Below, piece by piece: positions 24,557 through 33,359 of a DNA stretch of 64,000 bases; the first letter of the stretch is position 1; every line of letters starts with the position of its first letter. The stretch covers positions 372,001-436,000 of the forward strand of contig OY969700.1 of assembly GCA_963702035.1 (NCBI GenBank). The letters run 5' to 3'. The stretch is from VRUE01 sp963702035. GTDB taxonomy: Bacteria > Actinomycetota > Thermoleophilia > Solirubrobacterales > 70-9. The notes under the pieces were generated by a model that saw only the letters and a list, made by a program, of their open reading frames with translations, had not been told where the DNA came from and made no database searches. Made by a program: the position numbers and the translations under genes.

Positions 24557-25540
24557 GTGCGCAGATCCTCCGCAGTCGCTTTCCTCGCCCTAGCTCTGCT
24601 TACGGTCGCCACCGCCCGTGCGGCCGACATCGGCGCGCTGCGCGACAAGGTGGGCAGCGCGCAGGAAGAAGCCGCCTCGCTGGGGGGGCAGATCCGTGCC
24701 ACCCAGGAACGCCTCGCCGCGACCGAAGCCGAAGCCGCGGCGGCCGCGTCGCGCGAGCGTCACCTCACGGACTTGCTCGCCCACGGCCGCGAACGGGCCG
24801 CGCGGCTGGCGGCCAAGGTCGAGCGCTCCCAGCGGCACCTTGAAGGTGAGCGGGCGCGTCTGCGGCGCGCGCGGCACGCCCTGGCGAACCGCCTCGTCGC
24901 GATCTACATGAGCGGCACCCCGAGCACTGCCAGCATCGTGCTCGGTTCGGGCGACATCAACGAACTCGAGGTCCGCACCGAATACCTGCAGCGGATCGAG
25001 GACTCCGACACCGAGCTCGCCGCCCGGGTCGAGCAGGTGCGGAACAGCGTGCGCCATGAGCTCGAGCTGGTCGCGAGCCTGAAGGCTCGGGTGGATGCCT
25101 ACAACGAACAGCTCGCAGCGGCGCGCAGCGAAATCGCCTCTGTGCGTCGCCGCGCACAGGACGCCGCCGCCCGCCTCGACGCCCTCTCGGCCGAACGCTC
25201 GTCATCGCTGGCCGAGCTGAAAACGCGGATCGGCGAATGGGTGAGCGAAATCCAGGCGGCGGAAGCGGCCAGTCGCGCGGCAGCCGAAGAAACCGTCGGC
25301 CGCTGGCTCGGCGGCCCTTTCTCGATCCCGACCTACATCGTGATGTGCGAGTCCGGCGGCAACTACGGCGCGGTCAACCCGAGCAGCGGGGCCGGCGGCG
25401 CCTACCAGATCCTGCCTTCGACCTGGGATCTCTACGGCGGCCAGGGCGCCCCGCAGGACGCACCGAAGGCCGAACAGGACCGCATCGCAGCCGAAATCTG
25501 GGCCGACTCGGGCGGCAGCGCCTGGGTCTGTGCTGGCTGA
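24557..25540 (+). CDS. Secreted coiled-coil protein with transglycosylase-like (Rpf-type) domain
   Basis: 327 residues. A signal peptide ends near ATARA (residue 22). A long coiled coil (about 25-235) resembles the regulatory arm of RipA/EnvC-type hydrolases. The C-terminal 80 residues form a lysozyme-like fold: SIPTYIVMCESGGNYGAVNP with the catalytic Glu, then GAYQILPSTWDLYGG and a final IWADSGGSAWVC. It probably cleaves peptidoglycan during division, regulated by the coiled coil. GTG start, 9 bp after the small membrane gene. Confidence 0.85.
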   Translation: MRRSSAVAFLALALLTVATARAADIGALRDKVGSAQEEAASLGGQIRATQERLAATEAEAAAAASRERHLTDLLAHGRERAARLAAKVERSQRHLEGERARLRRARHALANRLVAIYMSGTPSTASIVLGSGDINELEVRTEYLQRIEDSDTELAARVEQVRNSVRHELELVASLKARVDAYNEQLAAARSEIASVRRRAQDAAARLDALSAERSSSLAELKTRIGEWVSEIQAAEAASRAAAEETVGRWLGGPFSIPTYIVMCESGGNYGAVNPSSGAGGAYQILPSTWDLYGGQGAPQDAPKAEQDRIAAEIWADSGGSAWVCAG

Positions 25541-25947
25541 ATCGGCCTGAATCGCGGGTTTCGAGTCAAACCCGTGTGAAACATTTTGCATTCAGCGCAC
25601 CACCCGCGCGTCGTGGCCGCCTAGTCTGGCATCATGCAGACAGTAGAACTCGCCAGGACAGGAGACAGCATGGCCGATCTCGACCACAAGATCGATGAAC
25701 TCCAGGCAGAGATGCGGGAGGGATTCAAAGAAGTACGGGCCGAATTCAAGAACATGAGGTCCGAGATCAACGGCGTCAGGTCGGAGATCAACGGCGTCAG
25801 GTCGGAGATCAACGATGTGCGGACCGAGATGCGGGTCGGATTTAAAGATGTGCGGACCGAGATGCAGGCGGGATTCAAAGACATACGAGTCGAGCTGGGG
25901 GAGGTGCGCACCGAAGCCCACGCCGAGGTGGTCGAGATACGGTCGGA

Positions 25948-27041
25948 AGTGGGGTATCCATTTAACCGGAGCTAATCCGCTGCTCGCCACGGCCGACCGG
26001 CGGGTGGCCGCTCCAGGCTCGGAGGGCGACTGCGGCTGCTCGGCGGCCGGCGCGGCACAGCGCTCGGCCGCGGGTTGGCGATCAGCTCGCCGTAGCGCAC
26101 CGGCCTGTGTGCGACGGCGAGCTCGAGCACGCGGTAGAAGACGAGCCCGCGGCTGCGCGAGCGGCGCCGGTTGAAGCGGAACGCGAACTCGTTCAAGTAG
26201 GCGGGCAGGTGCGCCTCCTCGACCGAGCCTTGGTGGGTGCCGAGCAGCCAGCGCTTGGCGAGCGAGGCGATCTTGTGCACTCCGGGCAGCAGCTCGTGGG
26301 CCCGCTCTCGCTGAGCGCCGGGCAGGCGCTCATGGACGTAGAGCCCCTCGGTCGCCGGGCGGTAGGGCTGCCAGCCGTCGGTGATGACCGTCGCGCCGGG
26401 CTCGACGTTGTCGGTGAGGAACGCGCGAAGCGAGGCGGCCGAGGCGTCGCGCAGCGGCGCCAGGCGACAGCGGCCGAAGCCCTTGGGCTCGGTGCGTTCG
26501 ACCGCGACGCCGACCAGCATCTTCTTCTCGCCCCGTGCCCTCCCGGCGAGCCCCGCCTCCTCGCCGCCGAAGGTGGTCTCGTCGACCTCGACCGCGCCAT
26601 CGAGGCGCTCGCGGCCCGGGCGGATAAGCGCCGAGCGGATCCGGTGCAGCATCGCCCACGCCGTCTGGTAGGAACCGATCTCCAGCTGGCGCTTCAGCGA
26701 CAGCGCCGAGATCCCGTCCTTTTCGGAGGCGAACAGCCAGCAGGCGGCGAACCAGACGGTGAGCGGGGTGCGGGTGCGGTCGAAGATCGTGCCCGCCGTG
26801 ACCGAGGTCCGGGCCGAGCAGGACGCGCACTCAAATCGGCCGTCGGCGAGCCTCCAGCCACCGGCGTGCCCGCAGCGCGGGCAAAGGAAGCCGTCTGCCC
26901 AGCGCAGCCACTCCAGGTAGTCGAGGCAGTCGGCGTCGGTCCGGAACCAGGCCTGGAACTCGCCCAGGGAGCGCGGGTAGTGCTTTCCGGCTTGAGGACT
27001 GGCGATCCACCCATCCTACTCCGGTTAAATGGATACCCCAC
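25948..27041. mobile_element. IS1595-family insertion sequence (ISXO2-like), about 1.09 kb
   Basis: Perfect terminal inverted repeats, 23 bp (25949-25971 and 27019-27041, starting GTGGGGTATCC). The 8-bp direct repeat CGGTCGGA at 25940-25947 and 27042-27049 is the target duplication, of the size known for IS1595 elements. One transposase gene on the minus strand. The intact repeats indicate a recent insertion. Confidence 0.92.
25972..27015 (-). CDS. IS1595-family transposase, start codon not evident
   Basis: The frame is open from a TAG at 27016-27018 to the stop inside the left repeat. The N-terminus has the zinc-ribbon domain: YPRSLGEFQAWF, LRWADGFLCPRCG, then CASCSARTSVTAGTIF. It is followed by the ISXO2 DDE domain: VEVDETTFGG, VITDGWQPY and the final LNEFAFRFNRR. 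The first ATG is internal (MLHRIR, 26652), after the zinc ribbon, and there is no ATG, GTG or TTG upstream in this frame. An ATG one frame over (near 27014) suggests a small indel at the 5' end or a non-standard start. Confidence 0.85.
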   Translation of the reverse strand, partial: DGWIASPQAGKHYPRSLGEFQAWFRTDADCLDYLEWLRWADGFLCPRCGHAGGWRLADGRFECASCSARTSVTAGTIFDRTRTPLTVWFAACWLFASEKDGISALSLKRQLEIGSYQTAWAMLHRIRSALIRPGRERLDGAVEVDETTFGGEEAGLAGRARGEKKMLVGVAVERTEPKGFGRCRLAPLRDASAASLRAFLTDNVEPGATVITDGWQPYRPATEGLYVHERLPGAQRERAHELLPGVHKIASLAKRWLLGTHQGSVEEAHLPAYLNEFAFRFNRRRSRSRGLVFYRVLELAVAHRPVRYGELIANPRPSAVPRRPPSSRSRPPSLERPPAGRPWRAAD

Positions 27042-27198
27042 CGGTCGGATATCAACGCCCGTTTCGCCGGCATGGAACGCCTGACCACCGCCCTGTGGGT
27101 CTCGCTGACCGGGGGCATGGCCGCATTCGTGGCGGCGCTGATCGCGACCAATTCCTGACCTGGGCAGGGGAGGCGCAACGCCTGTCGAAGCGGGTCGC

Positions 27199-29388
27199 AT
27201 GTTCGTGCGCAAGAAGCGAGGCTCGGCCGCGCGCCGCAAGCCGAAATCCAAGGCCAAAGCCAAATCGAGGCTCCCTCGGCCGCGTCTGCCGGAAGGACTG
27301 CAGCAGCGCCACCTCGACCTGATCGGCCTCTTCCTGATCGCCGCCGGCGTCTACCTCTGCTTCGTGCTCTTCTTCGGCTGGGACGGCGGCAAGGTCGGCT
27401 ACGGGCTGGAAACCGGCCTGGAATACCTCTTCGGCCAGGTCGGGGCGCGGATCGCGACCGTGCTGATGCTGGCCATCGGCACGATGCTGGTCACCGGCAC
27501 CTCGGTCTCGACCGTCTTCCGCGGCGTCGGCCGTGGCGTCCGCCACACCTTCGTCGGCGGTCGCGACATTGCTCAGACCGCGATCCAGCAGCGCGAGGAG
27601 CGCCGCGGCGAGAAGGCTTCGGCATTCGAGACCCAGGCCGGACCGACCGACGTGATGAGCACCTACCCCGAGGACGACGACTTCGAACCGACCGTCGCGA
27701 TCGCCGAGGACGGCGCCGCGGAAGAGCCTGTCACCACCGAATTCGAGACCGAGACCGAGCAAGACCCCGAACCCGGCGGCGCGGGCCTGAACCCACACGC
27801 TTACGAGGTCGAGGTTCGCAGTGAGGAGGGGCTCGGCGTGGGCACCGACGCCGAGTCCAAGCAGGCGGCCCTGACCCCGATGGGGCAGAAGCGCGGCGTC
27901 ACCGAATCCGATCAGATCGACTACCGGCCGCCGCCGGCCAAGGTGCTCGAAAAGGGCAAAGGCGACAAGGGCCCCGACCCGCGCGACCATGAAGTCATCG
28001 GCCGCAAGCTGGTCGAGACGCTCGGCCATTTCGGCGTCGAGGCCAAGATCGTCGGCATCGTCAGCGGCCCGCACGTCTCCCGTTTCGAGCTCCGCCTCGC
28101 GCCCGGCACCAAGGTGAAGAAAGTCACCGAGCTCTCCAACGACCTGGCCTACGCGCTCGCCTCGACCGACATCCGCATCCTGGCGCCGATCCCCGGCAAG
28201 CAGGCGGTGGGCGTTGAGGTCCCCAACAAACGTCGCCGCTTGGTACGCCTCGGCGACATCTACGCGGGCCGGCCGGAGAAGACCTCGCCGCTGGTCGCCT
28301 GGCTCGGCAAAGGGATCGACGGTAACCCGGTCTGGACCGATCTGGCGAAGATGCCGCACGTCCTCGTCGCCGGCACCACCGGCTCGGGCAAGTCCGGCTG
28401 CGTCAACGCGATCCTCTCCTCGATCCTGATGCAGGCCTCGCCCAACGAGGTGCGCCTGGTCCTGGTCGACCCCAAGCAGGTCGAGCTCAACCACTACGAG
28501 CACGTCCCGCACCTGCTCACCCCGGTCGTCACCTCACCCCGCCTTGCCGCCAACGTCCTCGCCAACCTGATCGGTGAGATGGAGAGCCGCTACGGGATCA
28601 TGGGCGAGGCGCGCTGCCGCAATCTCGCCGAGCTGAACCGCGCCCGCGCCAAGGCGGGCGAAGCGCCGCTGCCGCACATCCTCTGCGTGATCGACGAGCT
28701 CGCCGACCTGATGATGGTCTCGCCGGCCGAGGTCGAGGACTCGATCATCCGCCTCGCGCAGAAGTCCCGCGCGACGGGCATCCACCTGGTCCTGGCTACG
28801 CAGCGCCCCTCGACGGACATCATCACCGGCACGATCAAGGTCAACATCCCGGCCCGCATCGCCTTCGCCGTCTCTTCGCAGACCGACTCGCGGGTGATCC
28901 TCGACCAGGGCGGCGCCGAGGCGCTGCTCGGTCAGGGCGACATGCTCTTCCGCGGTGCCGGCACCTCGAAGATGGCGCGGGTCCAGGGCGCCTTCGTCAC
29001 CGAGGAGGAGATCGCCCGCATCACCAAGCACTGGGCCAAGCAGGGCGAACCCGAATTCGCCGCCGAGTTGCTCGAGTCCCGTGAGGAGACCGGGGGAGAC
29101 GGTAGCGACGACGAGTTCGATCCCGACGCCGACGATCTGCTCGACGAAGCGATCCGCACCGTAGTGCAGACCGAAACCGCCTCCGTCTCGATGATCCAGC
29201 GCCGCCTGCGCGTCGGCTATACGCGCGCCGGTCGCCTGATCGACATGCTCGAGCGCCGCGGCGTCATCTCCGGTTACGAGGGCTCCAAGCCGCGCCAGGT
29301 GCTGATCACCGAGGCGGACCTCTCCCGGGTCCTCAACGGCGGCGGGGACCCGGAGCCCGTCGCGGTCAACGCCGACGACGCCTCATAG
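27199..29388 (+). CDS. ftsK: DNA translocase FtsK/SpoIIIE
   Basis: Pumps DNA through the division septum. 729 residues: basic N-terminus, two transmembrane helices (about 38-57 and 76-98; fewer than the usual four), variable linker (100-260), then the motor with Walker A GTTGSGKSGC near residue 392, Walker B LVLVDPKQVEL, and the C-terminal winged-helix gamma domain (about 648-720, VQTETASVSMIQRRLRVGYTR) that reads KOPS-like sequences. ATG start; a terminator hairpin follows. Confidence 0.96.
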   Translation: MFVRKKRGSAARRKPKSKAKAKSRLPRPRLPEGLQQRHLDLIGLFLIAAGVYLCFVLFFGWDGGKVGYGLETGLEYLFGQVGARIATVLMLAIGTMLVTGTSVSTVFRGVGRGVRHTFVGGRDIAQTAIQQREERRGEKASAFETQAGPTDVMSTYPEDDDFEPTVAIAEDGAAEEPVTTEFETETEQDPEPGGAGLNPHAYEVEVRSEEGLGVGTDAESKQAALTPMGQKRGVTESDQIDYRPPPAKVLEKGKGDKGPDPRDHEVIGRKLVETLGHFGVEAKIVGIVSGPHVSRFELRLAPGTKVKKVTELSNDLAYALASTDIRILAPIPGKQAVGVEVPNKRRRLVRLGDIYAGRPEKTSPLVAWLGKGIDGNPVWTDLAKMPHVLVAGTTGSGKSGCVNAILSSILMQASPNEVRLVLVDPKQVELNHYEHVPHLLTPVVTSPRLAANVLANLIGEMESRYGIMGEARCRNLAELNRARAKAGEAPLPHILCVIDELADLMMVSPAEVEDSIIRLAQKSRATGIHLVLATQRPSTDIITGTIKVNIPARIAFAVSSQTDSRVILDQGGAEALLGQGDMLFRGAGTSKMARVQGAFVTEEEIARITKHWAKQGEPEFAAELLESREETGGDGSDDEFDPDADDLLDEAIRTVVQTETASVSMIQRRLRVGYTRAGRLIDMLERRGVISGYEGSKPRQVLITEADLSRVLNGGGDPEPVAVNADDAS

Positions 29389-29395
29389 CCAAGGC

Positions 29396-29438
29396 CCGAC
29401 CTGCATCGAGCCCCAAATAGGGGTTCGATGCAGGTCGG
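29396..29438. terminator. Long hairpin after ftsK
   Basis: 19-bp stem with one G-T wobble (CCGACCTGCATCGAG... against ...TTCGATGCAGGTCGG) and apex CCCC-AAATA-GGGG. No T tract. Apex resembles the hairpin at 8965-8976. Confidence 0.75.
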
Positions 29439-29484
29439 ATGAGCCTTTCCCGCGCCGGAAGGGCGCAGTGGACACAATGTCGGG

Positions 29485-30243
29485 ATGGACACCGGCATCG
29501 GAGCCACTCTTCGCGAGGCGCGAAATCGCCGTAAGTTGGATCTCTCCACGGTTGAAGCGGCGATCAAGATTCGCGCTCGCTATCTGCAGGCGATGGAGAA
29601 CGAGGAGTGGGACGCCCTGCCTGGCGGCGCCTACACGCGCGGCTTCATCCGCACCTATGCCTCCTATCTCGGTCTGGACGGCGAGCGCCTCGCCGACGAC
29701 TATCGTCGCTCGGCCGGGCCAACGGTGGGGGATCGGGTGCCGAAGCGGGTCGAGCCGGTGCCGACGGCGAGGCGCAGGCGCCGGCCCCTGGTCTCCAGCC
29801 GCCTCCTCATCGCGGCTGTCTGCCTCGTCCTTGTCGCCATCGTGGCCGGAATCGCCCTGGTCGGCGGGGCCGGCGACTCGTCCTCGTCACCGACGGCGGC
29901 GAGCGACGGGAAGAAGGCGCGAAAGAAGCACGCACAGGCGCCCGCGGCGACGCGCAAGACCAGTATCGCCATGCGCCTGACGGCGACGGCCGAAGTCTGG
30001 GTCTGCCTGCTCGACGCGAAGGAAGAACCCTTGGTCAACGGCCAGATCCTCGAAGAAGGCGCCGAAGCCGGTCCCTTCCGCTCGAACGGCTTCGAAATCG
30101 CCCTGGGCAACGGCTCGGTGGCGATATTCGTCGATGGCAAGCGAGCCAAGGTGGCCGAAAGCTCCAGCCCTGTCGGCTACGCAATCGATGCCCACGGCAA
30201 GCTGACCACGCTCGCCGAAGGCGAACGGCCGGAATGCGCATGA
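29485..30243 (+). CDS. RodZ-like membrane protein with HTH and DUF4115 domains
   Basis: 252 residues. N-terminal Xre/Cro-like HTH (about 5-70: GATLREARNRRKLDLSTVE, ALPGGAYTRGFIRTYASYLG), basic linker, one transmembrane helix (about 108-132), Ser/Lys-rich periplasmic linker, and a C-terminal beta-rich DUF4115 domain. This is the RodZ architecture that links MreB to the wall-synthesis machinery, although in actinobacteria lacking MreB related proteins may do something else. It overlaps cinA by 4 bp. Confidence 0.85.
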   Translation: MDTGIGATLREARNRRKLDLSTVEAAIKIRARYLQAMENEEWDALPGGAYTRGFIRTYASYLGLDGERLADDYRRSAGPTVGDRVPKRVEPVPTARRRRRPLVSSRLLIAAVCLVLVAIVAGIALVGGAGDSSSSPTAASDGKKARKKHAQAPAATRKTSIAMRLTATAEVWVCLLDAKEEPLVNGQILEEGAEAGPFRSNGFEIALGNGSVAIFVDGKRAKVAESSSPVGYAIDAHGKLTTLAEGERPECA

Positions 30244-31520
30244 GCCCCGTTCGGGCAGGAATCGTCGTGACGGGAACCGAGGTCCTGACCGGGCGGATCG
30301 CCGACCGCAACGGGCCCTGGATCTCCGAACAGCTGGCCGGGCTCGGGGTCGACGTCGCCCACATCACCGTGGTCGGGGACCGGCCCGAGGATCTCGAGGC
30401 GGCATTGCGTTTCATGGCCGGTGAGGGCATGGACCTGATCGTCACCTCCGGTGGGCTCGGGCCCACCGCCGATGACCTGACGGCGGAGATCGTCGCCCGT
30501 TTTGCCGGGGTGGATCTGCTGCTCGACGACGAGGTGGAGGAGAAGATCGCCGAGATCCTGCGCGGCTTCGCACGCCGCTTCCGCTTCGACGAGGAGGCGG
30601 TGCGCGAGGCGAACCGCAAGCAGGCGATGATCCCGGCGGGCTCGCTGCCGCTCGATCCGGTCGGGACCGCGCCGGGGCTCGTGGTGCCGGTGGACGGGCG
30701 GGTGGTGGTCGTCCTGCCCGGACCGCCGCGCGAGCTGCAGCCGATGTGGCCGCGGGCGGTCGAGTCACCCCAGGTACAGGCGGTCCTCGCCCGCGCCACC
30801 CCACTGCTCTCCTACACGCTGCGGATGTTCGGCGTCCCCGAGTCGGAGATCGCCAAGAGCCTGCGCGAGATCGAACAGGGCGGGGCCGCGCTGGATACCG
30901 TCGAGATCACCACCTGCTTGCGGCGCGGAGAGATTGAGATCGACGTCCGCTACCGCGCCGAGGCGACGCTGGTTGCCGAGGCGGTGCGGGCCGGGCTCAT
31001 CGACCGCCACGCGCGCCACCTGTTCAGCCTTGACGGCGAGACGATCGACTCGCAGCTTGCCGGCCTGCTGGGTGGCCGCAAGCTGGCGCTCGCCGAGTCC
31101 TGCTCCGGCGGCCTGCTGGCGGCGCGGATCACCAACCTGCCGGGCGCTTCCGCCTACTTCGCCGGCGGGGTCGTCGTCTACTCGAACGAGGCAAAGGCGG
31201 AGCTGCTCGGCGTCAACTCTGTGCTGATCGAGGAGCACGGCGCTGTCTCGCCCGAGGTCGCGGAGGCGATGTCGCGGGGGGCGCTGGAGCGCTTCGACGC
31301 CGACGTCGCCGTCTCGATCACCGGCATCGCCGGTCCCGACGGAGGCACGGAGGAGAAGCCGGTCGGCTACGTCTGCTTCGACGCCCGCCTCGCCGACGGC
31401 ACCGCGATCGCCCGCGACCCGGTCATTCCCGGCGGACGCGAGGACATCCGCGAACGCTCCGCTCTGGTCGCGATGCACCTGCTGCGGACCCTGCTCGGCG
31501 ACGTCAACCCACCTCTGTAG
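30240..31520 (+). CDS. cinA: CinA: competence/damage-inducible protein with nicotinamide-nucleotide amidase domain
   Basis: 426 residues. N-terminal MoCF-like COG1058 domain (VVTGTEVLTGRIADRNG, VTSGGLGPTADDLT) acting as ADP-ribose/NMN-type pyrophosphatase, and a C-terminal CinA amidase (about 270-420: LAESCSGGLLAARIT, FAGGVVVYSNEAK, VSITGIAGPDGGTEEKPVG) that deamidates NMN to recycle NAD. ATG overlaps the RodZ-like stop; an ATG two codons earlier (30234) is also in frame. The cinA-thpR-recA order is classic. Confidence 0.95.
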   Translation: MSPVRAGIVVTGTEVLTGRIADRNGPWISEQLAGLGVDVAHITVVGDRPEDLEAALRFMAGEGMDLIVTSGGLGPTADDLTAEIVARFAGVDLLLDDEVEEKIAEILRGFARRFRFDEEAVREANRKQAMIPAGSLPLDPVGTAPGLVVPVDGRVVVVLPGPPRELQPMWPRAVESPQVQAVLARATPLLSYTLRMFGVPESEIAKSLREIEQGGAALDTVEITTCLRRGEIEIDVRYRAEATLVAEAVRAGLIDRHARHLFSLDGETIDSQLAGLLGGRKLALAESCSGGLLAARITNLPGASAYFAGGVVVYSNEAKAELLGVNSVLIEEHGAVSPEVAEAMSRGALERFDADVAVSITGIAGPDGGTEEKPVGYVCFDARLADGTAIARDPVIPGGREDIRERSALVAMHLLRTLLGDVNPPL

Positions 31521-31588
31521 GGAAGACGTCACAGACTTTTTTCGATCGCGTCTTGTTCCGTGCGTCTCGGCCGCGTAGCGTCGGCGGT

Positions 31589-32191
31589 ATGGCGAAGGAG
31601 AGGTTGAAGAGCCCACGGGCGCGATTGTTCGTCGCCCTCGATCTGCCCGACCGCGTGCGGGCCGGGATCTCCGAGTGGGGGCGCGAGGCGCTCGCCGACC
31701 CGGCGTTGCGGCCGGTCAAGCCCGAGTCGCTCCACATCACGCTTGCCTTTCTCGGCTACCTGCCGGAGAAGGAGATACCTCGCTTGGCGGAGATTGTCGA
31801 AACGAGTCGGGCGTCGGCGCCCGCGGTCGAGCTGGGCGATCCGGTGCCACGACCGGAGCGTGGCCGCCCGCGCCTGTTCGCATTGCCGGCCGAGTCGCCT
31901 GCCACGATCGCCTTGCAGCGGGCGCTGGAGGAGAAGCTGGTCGTGGCCCGCCTGTTCGAGCCGGAGAAGCGGCCGTTCTGGCCGCACGTGACCGTGGCCA
32001 GGGTGCGGCGCGAGGAACGCGGCTCGAAGCGGCCGGCTCTGGTGGGGGAGCGTCCCGGGCCGCTTCCGAAAGATCTTTCCCAGTCGTTCCGGGGCGTCCG
32101 ATTGACGCTCTACCGTTCGCAAATCCAGCCGCAGGGTGCGCATTACACCCCGCTGGCGCAAGTCGAGCTGCCCATAGACGGGCGGCAGTGA
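31589..32191 (+). CDS. thpR: RNA 2',3'-cyclic phosphodiesterase
   Basis: 2H phosphoesterase of 200 residues with both catalytic H-x-T-x motifs: HITLAFLG (about residue 52) and HVTVARV (about residue 137). It opens 2',3'-cyclic phosphates on RNA ends. The conserved N-terminus begins ARLFVALDLP, so the ATG at 31589 is preferred over the one at 31553. Linked to cinA and recA. Confidence 0.93.
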   Translation: MAKERLKSPRARLFVALDLPDRVRAGISEWGREALADPALRPVKPESLHITLAFLGYLPEKEIPRLAEIVETSRASAPAVELGDPVPRPERGRPRLFALPAESPATIALQRALEEKLVVARLFEPEKRPFWPHVTVARVRREERGSKRPALVGERPGPLPKDLSQSFRGVRLTLYRSQIQPQGAHYTPLAQVELPIDGRQ

Positions 32192-32201
32192 GGTGGAAGA
32201 G

Positions 32202-33317
32202 ATGGCAGACAAGAAAATCGCCCTGAAGGACGCCTCGGCCAAGGAGGCGAAAGCCAAGAACGCGGCGCTTGAAGCGGCCGTAACCCAGATCGAGCGGGAC
32301 TTCGGCCAGGGCTCGCTGATGCGTCTCGGCGCCGACGCGACGATCAAGATCCCGGCGATCCCGACCGGAGCGCTCGCGCTCGACCTGGCGCTGGGCATCG
32401 GCGGCGTCCCCCGGGGGAGGATCGTCGAGATCTTCGGGCCCGAGTCTTCGGGAAAGACGACGCTGATCTACCACATCATCTCCGAAGCCCAGGCTCGCGG
32501 CGGGATCTGCGCCTTCATCGACACCGAGCACGCGATCGATCCGAGCTACGCCCGCAAGATCGGCGTCGATACCGACGAGCTTCTTGTCTCTCAGCCCGAC
32601 TATGGAGAGCAGGCGCTGCAGATCGCCGACCGCCTGATCGCCTCCGCCGCGATCGACGTGGTCGCGATCGACTCGGTTGCGGCGCTGACGCCGAAAGCCG
32701 AGCTCGACGGCCAGATCGGCGACACGACCGTCGGTCTGCAGGCCCGCCTGATGTCGCAGGCGATGCGCAAACTGGCCGGCAACCTCAACCGGACCAACAC
32801 CGTCTGCCTCTTCACCAACCAGATCCGCGAAAAAGTCGGCGTCCAGTTCGGCTCGCCGGAGACCCAGCCCGGCGGCCGGGCGCTCAAGTTCTACTCCTCG
32901 CAGCGCCTCGACATCCGCCGCATCGAGACCCTCAAGGAAGGGACCGAGGCCGTCGGCAACCGGGTCCGGGTCAAAGTCGTCAAGAACAAGGTCGCCTCGC
33001 CCTTCCGCCAGGCCGAGTTCGACATCGAGTACGGGGTCGGCATCTCGCGCGAGGGCGGCCTGCTCGACTTCGGCATCGAGCACGACCTGGTGCAGAAATC
33101 AGGCTCGTTCTTCTCTTACGGCAAGACGCGGCTCGGTCAGGGACGCAACAACGCCAAACAGTTCCTCGCCGAGAACCCCGAGATCGCAAGCGAGCTCGAG
33201 ACCAAGATCCGCACCGCGCTCGGCATCGGCACCGAGAACGTCGTGCCCGTGGCCGAGGAGACGGCGCCCGCGGCTGATTCACCGGTTGAGCCGGTGGCCG
33301 AGGTCCAGGCCGCTTAG
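32202..33317 (+). CDS. recA: RecA recombinase
   Basis: 371 residues, central to homologous recombination and SOS. Walker A GPESSGKTTL near residue 76, MAW-type ATP motifs FIDTEHAIDP and VAIDSVAALTP, DNA-binding loops containing QARLMSQAMRKL and TNQIREKVGVQFGSPETQPGG. The tail is acidic and Ala/Pro/Val-rich. The ATG at 32202 is chosen because GAGGTGG lies 5 bp upstream; a GTG at 32193 is in frame. No clear actinobacterial SOS box is seen close by. Confidence 0.97.
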   Translation: MADKKIALKDASAKEAKAKNAALEAAVTQIERDFGQGSLMRLGADATIKIPAIPTGALALDLALGIGGVPRGRIVEIFGPESSGKTTLIYHIISEAQARGGICAFIDTEHAIDPSYARKIGVDTDELLVSQPDYGEQALQIADRLIASAAIDVVAIDSVAALTPKAELDGQIGDTTVGLQARLMSQAMRKLAGNLNRTNTVCLFTNQIREKVGVQFGSPETQPGGRALKFYSSQRLDIRRIETLKEGTEAVGNRVRVKVVKNKVASPFRQAEFDIEYGVGISREGGLLDFGIEHDLVQKSGSFFSYGKTRLGQGRNNAKQFLAENPEIASELETKIRTALGIGTENVVPVAEETAPAADSPVEPVAEVQAA

Positions 33318-33321
33318 TGAA

Positions 33322-33350
33322 TTAGACAAACATGTCTATGGGAGTAGCAT
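33322..33350 (+). promoter_or_regulatory. Promoter and palindromic operator before rny
   Basis: -35 TTAGAC (33322-33327), 17-bp spacer, -10 TAGCAT (33345-33350), 9 bp before the rny ATG, so the message may be nearly leaderless. The -35 is embedded in the palindrome TAGACA-AACA-TGTCTA (33323-33338), a likely operator. Confidence 0.6.
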
Positions 33351-33359
33351 GCTCCTTAG

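Larger units (their letters stand above)
25670..27158 (+). pseudogene. Coiled-coil tail-anchored protein gene interrupted by an IS1595-type element
   Basis: The left part (25670-25947) encodes MADLDHKIDELQAEMREGF and a coiled coil with three near-identical heptads RSEINGV/RSEINGV/RSEINDV (25757-25819). The right part (27042-27158) continues DINARFAGMERL and ends in a C-terminal membrane helix and TGA. Removing the IS and one 8-bp target copy joins both in frame into about 128 residues. AGGAG lies 6 bp before the ATG at 25670; an earlier ATG at 25634 is possible. As it stands the left part runs into the IS and ends GYPFNRS. Native function unknown. Confidence 0.85.

Noticed and set aside
25757..25819. 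Three 21-bp direct repeats, possible CRISPR
   Set aside because: No spacers; they encode heptads of a coiled coil.
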